Shown here: piece by piece, positions 51,054-58,534 of the stretch | Numbering within the stretch: the first letter of the stretch is position 1 | How the letters are laid out: the number at the start of each line of letters is the position of its first letter | NCBI GenBank assembly: GCA_963843285.1 | Contig: CAWJJO010000010.1 | Location: forward strand, 62,001-126,000 | Source of the DNA: CAZDDB01 sp963843285 | GTDB taxonomy: Bacteria; Acidobacteriota; HRBIN11; JAKEFK01 | Direction of reading: 5' to 3' | Length of the DNA: 64,000 nucleotides | Translations under genes and position numbers: made by a program | The notes under the pieces: model-generated | Seen by the model: only the letters and a program-made list of their open reading frames with translations | The model's database searches: none | What the model was told of the DNA's origin: nothing

Positions 51054-51764
51054 TCACCAGGCCAGCTCATCCGGCTTTGCTTTCTTTTCATTTTTCCGAA
51101 TGTCAACGATGCTTCCGCTGCTGATCCGGACGACGCGATCGGCCATGGCCGCAATTGCCGCATTGTGTGTAATTACAGCGGTGATCGTTTTCAGCTCTTG
51201 ATTGACTCGTTCGAGAACTTCGAGGACTAACTTTCCTGTAGCATAATCCAGAGCGCCGGTTGGTTCATCGCATAGAAGCACATCCGGACGCTTCGCCACG
51301 GCTCGCGCGATCGCCACCCGCTGTTGTTCCCCACCGGAAAGCTGAGCGGGGAAATGATGAAGGCGCTCGGAAAGACCAACCAGACTTAATGCTTCCTCCG
51401 GGTCCAATGGATTCTCCGCGATCTCCGTGACCAGAGAAACATTTTCAACGGCTGTCAAGCTGGGAATCAGATTATAGAACTGGAATACGAAACCCACATG
51501 TTCGCGGCGATAACGCGTTAACTCCCGGTCATCGGAATTTGTCAGGTTATGATCGCGATACAGAACTTCGCCACTGGTTGGAGTATCCAGTCCACCCAGT
51601 ATGTTCAAAAGCGTGGATTTTCCACTTCCGGAGGGTCCTAACAGCACAACGAATTCACCGGGGAACAGATCAAAGTCAACGCCCCGAAGAGCGTGGACCT
51701 GGACATCGCCCATCTGATAAACCTTCGAGATTTTGTGAATGTGAAAAACTGCTTCAGTCAACAT
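51054..51764 (-). CDS. ABC transporter ATPase (MacB/LolD type)
   Basis: 236 residues from the ATG at 51762-51764, preceded by GGAAG. GPSGSGKSTLLNILGGLDTP (Walker A), AQLSGGEQQRVAIARAVAKR (signature), VLLCDEPTGALD (Walker B), AVITHNAAIAAMADRVVRI (switch His). First gene of the ATPase-permease-adaptor operon. A near-perfect sigma-54 promoter lies 22 bp upstream; an alternative start at 51773 would leave almost no leader. Confidence 0.9.
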   Translation of the reverse strand: MLTEAVFHIHKISKVYQMGDVQVHALRGVDFDLFPGEFVVLLGPSGSGKSTLLNILGGLDTPTSGEVLYRDHNLTNSDDRELTRYRREHVGFVFQFYNLIPSLTAVENVSLVTEIAENPLDPEEALSLVGLSERLHHFPAQLSGGEQQRVAIARAVAKRPDVLLCDEPTGALDYATGKLVLEVLERVNQELKTITAVITHNAAIAAMADRVVRISSGSIVDIRKNEKKAKPDELAW

Positions 51765-51785
51765 GGCTTCCATTCAGTTTTTACG

Positions 51786-51801
51786 AGCAAAGGAGATGCC
51801 A
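51786..51801 (-). promoter_or_regulatory. Sigma-54 promoter of the MacB-like operon
   Basis: Minus strand TGGCATCTCCTTTGCT matches TGGCAY-N5-TTGCW at every conserved base. Predicted start near 51775. Confidence 0.82.
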
Positions 51802-51852
51802 TAACAGAGTTCCATCGCCGGTTTCCGGGTGATTGTGTCATCATGTAGGAAC

Positions 51853-52407
51853 ATGACACCCACACTCAAGACACCACGGCTCATTCTACGTCAACTGGAG
51901 CTCGCTGATGCCGGTCAGACGCAAATCCTTTTTCCACAATGGGACATTGTCCGGCTTTTGGCGAAACGTGTTCCCTGGCCTTATCCGCACGATGGCGCGT
52001 ACAGGTTCTATCACGACGTAGCGTTGCCTGCAATCGAGAAAGGTGATGAATGGCACTGGACGTTGCGGCTGAAAAGTGATCCAGATCAACTGATCGGGAG
52101 CATCTGTCTGATGCGGAACGAGAACGACAATCGTGGTTTCTGGATGGGTTTGCCATGGCAACGACAGAGGCTGATGACCGAAGCATGCGAGGCGGTAAAC
52201 GATTACTGGTTCTTCACTTTGAAATTTCCCGTGATGCGTGTTCCGAAAGCGATTGCAAATACGGCCTCGCGGCGCATTTCCGAAAAACATGGAATGCGTG
52301 TGGTCGCTGTTGAAGACCGTGAGTACGTCTCTGGAGTATTCCCGGGCGAGATCTGGGAAATCACTGTGCAGGAATGGCGGGCATTCAGGCAACAGCAGAA
52401 TCGATGA
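51853..52407 (+). CDS. GNAT N-acetyltransferase (RimJ/RimL-like)
   Basis: 184 residues from ATG 51853. LKTPRLILRQLELADA is the usual RimJ/RimL start, HWTLRLKSDPDQLIGSICLM the central strand, GFWMGLPWQRQRLMTEACEA the acetyl-CoA region, and NTASRRISEKHGMRVVAVE the C-terminal signature. It would transfer acetyl from acetyl-CoA to an amine; target unknown. Confidence 0.85.
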   Translation: MTPTLKTPRLILRQLELADAGQTQILFPQWDIVRLLAKRVPWPYPHDGAYRFYHDVALPAIEKGDEWHWTLRLKSDPDQLIGSICLMRNENDNRGFWMGLPWQRQRLMTEACEAVNDYWFFTLKFPVMRVPKAIANTASRRISEKHGMRVVAVEDREYVSGVFPGEIWEITVQEWRAFRQQQNR

Positions 52408-52408
52408 T

Positions 52409-52435
52409 CGGCAGGCTGGAGGCCCGCGCTAAAGC
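52409..52435. repeat. Family A palindromic repeat, single unit
   Basis: GGCAGGCTGGAGGCCCGCGC, an imperfect hairpin unit after the acetyltransferase gene. Confidence 0.5.
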
Positions 52436-52529
52436 TAAAAAGATTCTCGTCCTGCATTTTTCAGATCGCTGTCAGCATGTCGAAATCATGACAGTTTGTC
52501 TGACTTCATTCAGGATTCTTTTTAAACAT

Positions 52530-53390
52530 TTAGTATGATTGTATTAGCGATCTCTCCATCAATCTTCTGCACTCTTCTTCGCGCCCACGCACGATCCTGT
52601 GTCCTTTCAACGGACCTGCCGGAGCTGTGATCACCGTGCATTGTCTTTCTCCCTGTCCGCCGTCGTAATAAATGACCACCCAGTCCTGTGTCTTGCCAAA
52701 TTCATGAGCTCTGGCGGTATTGGAAAAGAGCGCTGTGTAATGTGTTTGGGCGCGCCGCGTGTGGAGAATAGGAAGCCATGCTTCCCCTTTCGGGTTAAAC
52801 CGTCGGGGCGCAATCACGGGGAGGCGGTCCGCTGCAGCATCAGATCTGTATTGCTCGTCGACACCAAGAATTTCGCTCACAGGAGGTTCCATCGAGAGAT
52901 TTCGTTGAGCGGGTTCGCGAATTCGACCGAGCCTGGCGGCCAGAGAATCGCGAATTCCAGCGAGGCGTTTTTCTCCAAAGCCTTCAATTTGTTCCAACCT
53001 TCCATCGTAAGCCGCAGCTTCAAGCTCTTCCAGAGTGTCGATGCCGAGGTCTTCATGGATTCGTTCCGCGAAGATTCTTCCGATGCCGGGAGCTGTAGCC
53101 AGAATTTCAACAGGATCGCTTTCTCCCCGGAGCCTCTGCAGCATCGGGAGCCGGCCGGTTACTACGAGTTGATAAATCGAACGAGACAGATTCTTGCCGA
53201 TTCCGGGCAACTGATCGAGGCCTTCCAGTCCTTCCGCCTTCACTATTTCGGACACCGGTTTGCCCAAATGACGGATTGTATCGGCGGCTCGACGGTACGC
53301 CTGTATTCGAAAGACATTTGCGCCCTGCTCAGTCAAAATGCGCGCCACCTCGAGCAATCGTTCCGCGACCTGCCGGTTCAGGTTGTCCAT
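52530..53390 (-). CDS. Helix-hairpin-helix protein related to the N-terminus of PolX
   Basis: 286 residues. The first 160 match the 8-kDa and HhH parts of family X polymerases: ILTEQGANVFRIQAYRRAAD, LDQLPGIGKNLSRSIYQLVV, and TAPGIGRIFAERIHEDLGID. The polymerase palm and PHP domains are absent. The C-terminal 90 residues (AWLPILHTRRAQTHYTALFS, DWVVIYYDGGQGERQCTVIT) form a domain I do not recognise. It probably binds DNA. ATG 53390 is preferred to a TTG at 53405. Confidence 0.8.
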   Translation of the reverse strand: MDNLNRQVAERLLEVARILTEQGANVFRIQAYRRAADTIRHLGKPVSEIVKAEGLEGLDQLPGIGKNLSRSIYQLVVTGRLPMLQRLRGESDPVEILATAPGIGRIFAERIHEDLGIDTLEELEAAAYDGRLEQIEGFGEKRLAGIRDSLAARLGRIREPAQRNLSMEPPVSEILGVDEQYRSDAAADRLPVIAPRRFNPKGEAWLPILHTRRAQTHYTALFSNTARAHEFGKTQDWVVIYYDGGQGERQCTVITAPAGPLKGHRIVRGREEECRRLMERSLIQSY

Positions 53391-53414
53391 GATGTTCTTT
53401 CGCAACCATCTTAA

Positions 53415-53446
53415 CGGTTGTAGGGGCGACCCTTGTGGTCGCCCTC
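53415..53446. repeat. Family B palindromic repeat unit
   Basis: GTAGGGGCGACCCTTGTGGT plus CGCCCTCAG, with the hairpin GGGCGACC...GGTCGCCC. The same unit occurs twice, inverted, at 61291-61368. Confidence 0.75.
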
Positions 53447-53494
53447 AGTCTGATAAGCACAAGTCATGCCGGAAAGCCAAATGCTGCAAGCATC

Positions 53495-53510
53495 TGGTAT
53501 GTTCCTTGCT
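53495..53510 (+). promoter_or_regulatory. Sigma-54 promoter of the membrane protein/protease operon
   Basis: TGGTATGTTCCTTGCT fits TGGNA-N6-TTGCW with correct spacing. Predicted start near 53521, 22 nt before the chosen ATG at 53543. Confidence 0.75.
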
Positions 53511-53542
53511 TAGATTCATAGAGAGAAGTCATGAGGACAGCT

Positions 53543-53956
53543 ATGAGAATCAAACAAATAAAGAAATACTTTCAACAATACCAGGAATACTTCATTCCAT
53601 TGGCGAGCGGCTTGTTGAGCCTGATCCTGGGGCAGATCATTCACCCACGAGTGGTGGTTGTAAAAGACCGTTTGCCAAAAGAGGAGGCGGGTCGAACAGA
53701 TTCGGCAGAAGCCAAATCACCAAAACGAAAACCGGTTCAACGCAGCGCGATCGGTACAATCGTGAAGCTCGGCTTGTTTGCCGCAGCAGCGGTAGGCGCA
53801 TACAGATATGCGACTCAAACACGCGAGTCGCGCAGGAGTGTAGAAGATACAAAGGCTGACACGGAAATTCAGGCCGATGACGAATTGATCGTTGTATCAG
53901 CAAACGCCATCAAAATCGAACGGATCGAGGATTCGGCAGACACAATTCAGAAATAA
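53543..53956 (+). CDS. Small membrane protein of unknown function
   Basis: 137 residues from ATG 53543, which has GAGGAC seven bases upstream. An ATG at 53531 is too close to the predicted transcription start. Two helices: YFIPLASGLLSLILGQII and AIGTIVKLGLFAAAAVGAYR, with a basic Lys/Arg-rich stretch between them and an acidic tail. No known family. Its gene is followed after 31 bp by a site-2 protease and preceded by a sigma-54 promoter, so it may be a substrate or partner of the protease (inference). Confidence 0.65.
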   Translation: MRIKQIKKYFQQYQEYFIPLASGLLSLILGQIIHPRVVVVKDRLPKEEAGRTDSAEAKSPKRKPVQRSAIGTIVKLGLFAAAAVGAYRYATQTRESRRSVEDTKADTEIQADDELIVVSANAIKIERIEDSADTIQK

Positions 53957-53987
53957 TTCTGGATGATTGTTGCCCGCGAAGAAGCTT

Positions 53988-55112
53988 ATGCGAGGCTCAA
54001 TTCGAATTGGAAGCATAGCTGGGATCGAAATCAGTCTGCATCCGACCTGGTTCATCATTTTCGTCCTGATTACGATCTCGATGGTGACGCAATTTGCCGG
54101 CAAGTTTCCAGGTCAGAGCAACGTCAGTCATTGGCTTGCGGGTCTTTTGAGTAGTGTTTTGTTTTTCTGTTCTGTTCTATTCCATGAAATGTCCCATAGC
54201 CTGCTGGCAACAAAAATGGGATATCCCGTCCGGGGAATTACGCTTTTCGTTTTTGGCGGCATCTCCTTGATGGAGAAAGAGCCCGAGGCCCCGTCCTCAG
54301 AATTCTGGATCTCTATTGTTGGTCCTCTGTCGTCTTTTCTTCTCTCCGGCATTTTCCTGGTGATCTCACGGTTGATGCCTGGCTCATTGCAGCAAATGGC
54401 TGAAGTTTTCACGACGTTGTCCGCGATCAATCTTGCGCTGGGTCTCTTCAACCTTGTTCCGGCTTTCCCGCTGGACGGCGGCCGGGTCTTGCGCTCGGCG
54501 TTGTGGAAAGCGAAAGGAAATCTTCGGAATGCAACAAGAACTGCCGGCCGTTTCGGCCAATTCTTTGGTTACTTTTTGATTGTCTCAGGACTCCTGATCT
54601 CCTTTAGTTCTGGCGATCTATTCAGAGGTTTGTGGCTGGTCTTCATCGGCTGGTTCTTGAATAACGCCGCCGAGTCCTCAGTAATGCAAGTCGAATTGCA
54701 GCATGCACTGCAGGGGCTAACAGCGAAAGACATCATGACCCCTGAATTCCCGAGTGTTGCAGGTGACATGAGCTTGTTTGATCTGGTTGAGGATTACATA
54801 TTGCCCACTGGAACTCGTTGTTTCCTGGTTACGCGCGATGACCGTCTTGAAGGAATCATTTCTCTGCATGAGATTAAGGCCGTTGACCGGGGACATTGGA
54901 AGGACACAAAAGTGCGGGACGTGATGAAGCCAGGTGCAAAACTGGCTGTAGCGGATCGAGAGATGGAACTACAGAAGATTTTGCAATTGATGGATGAGCG
55001 TAATGTGAATCAGCTTCCTGTGATTGATCATCAACGCCTGACAGGTTTGATTACACGTGAAAGAGTATTAAACCTGATCCGGGCAAGAATGGCATTGGAG
55101 GGAAAGTCCTAG
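53988..55112 (+). CDS. Site-2 protease (M50) with two CBS domains
   Basis: 374 residues from ATG 53988 (MRGSIRIGSIAGIEISLHPT, the normal start of this family); a TTG at 53967 is less likely. VLFHEMSHSLLATKMGYPVR carries the HExxH zinc site, and NLVPAFPLDGGRVLRSALW the third ligand. After the six-helix core come two CBS domains (LTAKDIMTPEFPSVAG, VRDVMKPGAKLAVADR) that bind adenine nucleotides and tune the protease. It cuts substrates within the membrane. Probably co-transcribed with the small membrane protein. Confidence 0.9.
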   Translation: MRGSIRIGSIAGIEISLHPTWFIIFVLITISMVTQFAGKFPGQSNVSHWLAGLLSSVLFFCSVLFHEMSHSLLATKMGYPVRGITLFVFGGISLMEKEPEAPSSEFWISIVGPLSSFLLSGIFLVISRLMPGSLQQMAEVFTTLSAINLALGLFNLVPAFPLDGGRVLRSALWKAKGNLRNATRTAGRFGQFFGYFLIVSGLLISFSSGDLFRGLWLVFIGWFLNNAAESSVMQVELQHALQGLTAKDIMTPEFPSVAGDMSLFDLVEDYILPTGTRCFLVTRDDRLEGIISLHEIKAVDRGHWKDTKVRDVMKPGAKLAVADREMELQKILQLMDERNVNQLPVIDHQRLTGLITRERVLNLIRARMALEGKS

Positions 55113-55114
55113 CT

Positions 55115-55175
55115 GTAGCACGGGCATCCTTGCCCGCCGAGTTCTGCGGGCGCTGGAAGCCCGCGCTACACTAGC
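55115..55175. repeat. Family A palindromic repeat cluster
   Basis: GTAGCACGGGCATCCTTGCC with CGCTGGAAGCCCGCGCTACA; hairpins built on CGGGC/GCCCG between the protease and UspA genes. Confidence 0.7.
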
Positions 55176-55232
55176 CCGGTTGTGATATGAAAAGATGGCA
55201 GAAGCTATCTGGATAGATCGTCGATGACTCGC

Positions 55233-55248
55233 TGGCACAGCGATTGCA
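55233..55248 (+). promoter_or_regulatory. Sigma-54 promoter of the UspA operon
   Basis: TGGCACAGCGATTGCA is a perfect match to TGGCAC-N5-TTGCA. Predicted start near 55259, followed at once by the ribosome site GAGGTG and the ATG at 55277. Confidence 0.88.
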
Positions 55249-55276
55249 CTCTCGAATTTAGAGGTGAAGTGGGCAA

Positions 55277-56176
55277 ATGTTTGAACGAATCTTGATTCCG
55301 GTCGATTTTTCAGATGCTTCCAGGGGCGCTCTTTTTTATGGCGACAGCCTGGCTGAAAAATGCGCTTCTGAAATCTTCGTGGTTCATGTTCTCACACATT
55401 TTGTCAATGCGGAGGAAGCCTCTAAGTTCGTGATTCCCGGCGTCAACTGGCTGACCGCCGTTGGAAAAGATTTGGAAGAATTTGTCCAACAGGAACCCAA
55501 CAAACAGCGCAGACTGGCCGTTCTCGCCGGCGAAGATGCTTCTTCTGAGATTCTTAAGTATTCCGCTGATCATTCGTGCGGATTGATCGTTGTGGGGTCG
55601 CACGGCCACTCCAGCTTCATCAATGCTCTCCTGGGGAGCACTGCTCAAAAGCTGATGCGACATTCCACCATTCCCGTGATGATTGTTCCGGGGAGAAGAA
55701 AGGACCGGACATTGCCGCGTTTCGAAGACATCCTGATTCCCACGGACTTTTCCGACATCAGTTTGAAAGCCCTCAAGCTCGGCATAGAAACGGCCCGGCT
55801 CTGGAATTCTACTCTCCACTTGATTCACGTGGTGGACCTAAAGGAACTCTGGGCATATCAGAAAGACGCAGGACAGCGTTTTCCACGGTTGGGTGAGTTT
55901 GCGGACAAAACTTCGAAAATGAGCAAGATCCTGGAAGAGGCAGGATTTGCAGGTCCATCCAAATTGGGAACATTCTTTGGCGATCCTGATGAGGAGATCT
56001 TGAAATACGCGAAGGAGCAGCGGATCGATTTCATCCTGATGGGAAGTCACGGCAGGAAAGGACTTGATCGCGTGCTGATCGGCAGTACGACCGCTTCGGT
56101 GGTGAGACATGCAGAAACACCGGTGATCACCGTTTGTGAGCAGAGAACGGACCTGCGGGAGTGGACCCATGTTTAA
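55277..56176 (+). CDS. Tandem universal stress protein (UspA x2), first gene
   Basis: 299 residues made of two Usp domains. Domain 1: FERILIPVDFSDASRGALFY ... VVGSHGHSSFINALLGSTAQ. Domain 2: FEDILIPTDFSDISLKALKL ... LMGSHGRKGLDRVLIGSTTA. The G-x2-G-x9-G(S/T) loop that binds ATP is present in both. It overlaps the second uspA gene by eight bases. UspA proteins help cells survive growth arrest and oxidative or energy stress. Confidence 0.92.
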   Translation: MFERILIPVDFSDASRGALFYGDSLAEKCASEIFVVHVLTHFVNAEEASKFVIPGVNWLTAVGKDLEEFVQQEPNKQRRLAVLAGEDASSEILKYSADHSCGLIVVGSHGHSSFINALLGSTAQKLMRHSTIPVMIVPGRRKDRTLPRFEDILIPTDFSDISLKALKLGIETARLWNSTLHLIHVVDLKELWAYQKDAGQRFPRLGEFADKTSKMSKILEEAGFAGPSKLGTFFGDPDEEILKYAKEQRIDFILMGSHGRKGLDRVLIGSTTASVVRHAETPVITVCEQRTDLREWTHV

Positions 56177-57056
56177 GCGAATTTTGATTTCTACCGATTT
56201 TTCCGAAGCCTCGCGCCCGGCAATCGGCAAGGGAATACAACTTGCCGGATTGTGCGGAGCGGAAGTGGAAGTTGTCCACGTGGTTTCCGATATCAAAGAG
56301 TCTCTATTAACAGGCATCCTGGATCGGGGTGCGCAAATGAAGTGGGAGGCCACGCTGGAGACCGATCTCGATCTTGCTTTGCCGGATGAAGCATACCCCG
56401 GCGCCAGGAAAAGTTTGCTCCGGGGCGCTTCCATTCCGGGCGAAATTCTGAAACACGCAGTTCAAGGACATTTTGATCTGATCGTTTGCGGAAGTCACGG
56501 TCGAAGACTCTTTACGCGCGCGCTGCTGGGCAGCGTTGCCCAGGAATTAGGCAGGAACTCAACCGTTCCTGTTCTCATCGTTCCTCCAAATGACCTTGTA
56601 CGCTTCTCCAATGGAATTGAGCGAATCCTGGTGCCAATGGACTTTTCTCCGCCCAGTTTGGACGCTCTGGAACTGGCAATCCGGCTAGCAAGTACCTTCC
56701 ATTCCACGATCATCGTGTTGCACGCGATTTACAGGCCCGCCTATCTGGAAATGCGCTATATGGATCCGGCCTTTGTCATCAACGTTGCTTCGGATCCGCA
56801 GCTAAAAGCTGATGCGATCTCCCGAATGGAACAAGTTCTCGCGAGAAAGAACGCGATTTCAAACGCCACAAAAGATGTGATTTTTGGAGAGCCCGCGGAG
56901 AAAATCATCCAGTATGCGGAAGAAAATGATTGTACTTGTATCGTGATGGGCTCACATGGCAGAAAGGGGTTGGAGCGAGCCATTCTCGGAAGTGTAACGA
57001 CCAACATTCTTGCCCGGACAAAGGTCCCGGTATTCACGATCGCTCCGCGATTCTGA
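56169..57056 (+). CDS. Tandem universal stress protein (UspA x2), second gene
   Basis: 295 residues from ATG 56169. Domain 1: FKRILISTDFSEASRPAIGK ... VCGSHGRRLFTRALLGSVAQ. Domain 2: IERILVPMDFSPPSLDALEL ... VMGSHGRKGLERAILGSVTT. Both ATP loops are kept. It diverges clearly from the first gene, so the pair is old. It shares the first gene's sigma-54 promoter. Confidence 0.92.
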   Translation: MFKRILISTDFSEASRPAIGKGIQLAGLCGAEVEVVHVVSDIKESLLTGILDRGAQMKWEATLETDLDLALPDEAYPGARKSLLRGASIPGEILKHAVQGHFDLIVCGSHGRRLFTRALLGSVAQELGRNSTVPVLIVPPNDLVRFSNGIERILVPMDFSPPSLDALELAIRLASTFHSTIIVLHAIYRPAYLEMRYMDPAFVINVASDPQLKADAISRMEQVLARKNAISNATKDVIFGEPAEKIIQYAEENDCTCIVMGSHGRKGLERAILGSVTTNILARTKVPVFTIAPRF

Positions 57057-57064
57057 TCGTTGTT

Positions 57065-57125
57065 CCAATGGAGCACAGGCCTCTGGCCTGCATTATGGAG
57101 CGCAGGCTTCCAGCCTGCATTACAC
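57065..57125. repeat. Family A palindromic repeat cluster
   Basis: TGGAGCACAGGCCTCTGGCC and TGGAGCGCAGGCTTCCAGCC, each followed by TGCATTA, after the second uspA gene. Confidence 0.8.
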
Positions 57126-57185
57126 TTCATGAAATGCCAATACGCTTTTATAATTGTTACAGGAAATGAAACGGGAGGTAACTTC

Positions 57186-58049
57186 ATGAGAATCCGGACC
57201 GCGATTCTGCTGATCGCTTTTGTGACGGCTCCAGCGATAGAATCTTTTGCGGATGGAGCTGCTTCAGGCACCATCGGACGCAAAGGCGTGCACATTGAGA
57301 TCAAGGATGCGTTTGCCTATGAAGCTCCCGCTTCGTTTGGAGATGGGCAAAGCATCAAAGTTCGTCTCGCTGATTTTTTGCTGGATCGAAACGCTCTTGT
57401 TGCTACGCTCGATTACGAGACCGAGTTGAACCGGCAGACGCAAGAAAAGCTGTACGTGGAATTGGAATTCCAATTGGATGGTACATGGACAGGAGGCGGA
57501 GCTTATTATCTTGGCAACGCCACCTGCGGTTGGTGTCAGTACGGAGCGCAGGCAGAATCCGCGAAAGTGAAACTGGAGTCCGGCATTCTGAAAGGAGTTC
57601 TAAAAGCGAGCGCGAAGGATGCTCCGGATGGAGATGGTATCGATGCTGACCTTACCCTGAATGTTCCGATCTCCAAGCAAACAGGTGTCACCGATCTTTC
57701 CGCGGATGGGGGCGAGCCCGCGAAAGCGTATCGCGCGTGTCTGACGGCCCTGTCGAAAAATGAAAAGGCGGCAGTAATTGCAGATTGTTTTTCAAAAGAC
57801 GATCCGTGGCTGGCAAAAACCAATGTCGACTACTTCAGCGCTGAGGAATTTTCAGCGGAAGTAAAAGCATATCGTCCCGGTCTGCAACTGGAGGCGGTTC
57901 AGATTTCCGGAGGACGGGTGAAAGGCGATCAAGCGGAGCTTTCTGTAACCGGCAAGTCCACATATGAGAATTCGAAAGGAAAGGTTTTCCTGCGCCGCAG
58001 CCAGGGTTCCTGGTATTACAGCGGAGAAAAACTGAGACCTGCAGAGTAG
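57186..58049 (+). CDS. Secreted protein of unknown function
   Basis: 287 residues from ATG 57186, with GGGAGG nine bases upstream. Signal peptide MRIRTAILLIAFVTAPAIES, cleaved near SFA-DG. The mature part is beta-rich, with a CGWC pair (NATCGWCQYG) and two further Cys (YRACLTAL, VIADCFSK). The last 90 residues (AEEFSAEVKAYRPGLQLEAV, GKVFLRRSQGSWYYSGEKL) resemble small lumazine-binding or SnoaL-like folds, but I cannot assign a family. The CxxC might bind metal or form a disulfide. Confidence 0.75.
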   Translation: MRIRTAILLIAFVTAPAIESFADGAASGTIGRKGVHIEIKDAFAYEAPASFGDGQSIKVRLADFLLDRNALVATLDYETELNRQTQEKLYVELEFQLDGTWTGGGAYYLGNATCGWCQYGAQAESAKVKLESGILKGVLKASAKDAPDGDGIDADLTLNVPISKQTGVTDLSADGGEPAKAYRACLTALSKNEKAAVIADCFSKDDPWLAKTNVDYFSAEEFSAEVKAYRPGLQLEAVQISGGRVKGDQAELSVTGKSTYENSKGKVFLRRSQGSWYYSGEKLRPAE

Positions 58050-58154
58050 CTACAACCTCGCTCGCAAATCTTGTCCTGCACATGATCACTCATCCCGGAT
58101 ATGGATACTTCCGCTGTTCTTAGAGTAGGCGGCTAGGATGGAACCTTGACTTCC

Positions 58155-58190
58155 ATTATGTCGTATACCATTATGTGGGTATGATACATA
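58155..58190 (+). promoter_or_regulatory. Possible PadR operator upstream of padR
   Basis: TATGTCGTATACCATTATGT and the following GGGTATGATACATA contain TATGT...ACATA arms typical of PadR sites (ATGTAT-type). It overlaps the start region of the padR gene. Confidence 0.4.
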
Positions 58191-58534
58191 TAGCATCCAA
58201 ACTGTTTGACCGGGAGCTCAAGAAGGGGAGCGCGGGGTTGTTGATTCTTTCGCTGATTGAAGCCCGGCCGCGACACGGGTATGAGATTAGCAAATTGATT
58301 GAGCAACGATCGGGAGGCGCGCTGCGCTTCCATGTCGCATCGTTGTATCCGCTACTTTACCGCCTGGAGCAGCGCGGTTTAATCATGGGTCGATGGGTGG
58401 AGAAAGCAGGACAGCGAAGGCGTCGTTATTACCGATTGACGGTTCAAGGGAGAAAGAGGCTGAAGGAGCAGCGCGGCATGTGGCGGGACTTCGTGAAAGC
58501 GATCAACGTCATCACGGGAGCGGAAAATGCCTGA
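58181..58534 (+). CDS. PadR-family transcriptional regulator
   Basis: 117 residues from ATG 58181. KKGSAGLLILSLIEARPRHG and YEISKLIEQRSGGALRFHVA form the winged helix, SLYPLLYRLEQRGLIMGRWV the wing, and RRRRYYRLTVQGRKRL the C-terminal part. PadR proteins repress membrane transport or stress genes and respond to small molecules. It overlaps the permease gene by eight bases; a PadR immediately before an ADOP-type permease is a recurrent pairing in Acidobacteriota. Confidence 0.9.
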   Translation: MIHIASKLFDRELKKGSAGLLILSLIEARPRHGYEISKLIEQRSGGALRFHVASLYPLLYRLEQRGLIMGRWVEKAGQRRRRYYRLTVQGRKRLKEQRGMWRDFVKAINVITGAENA

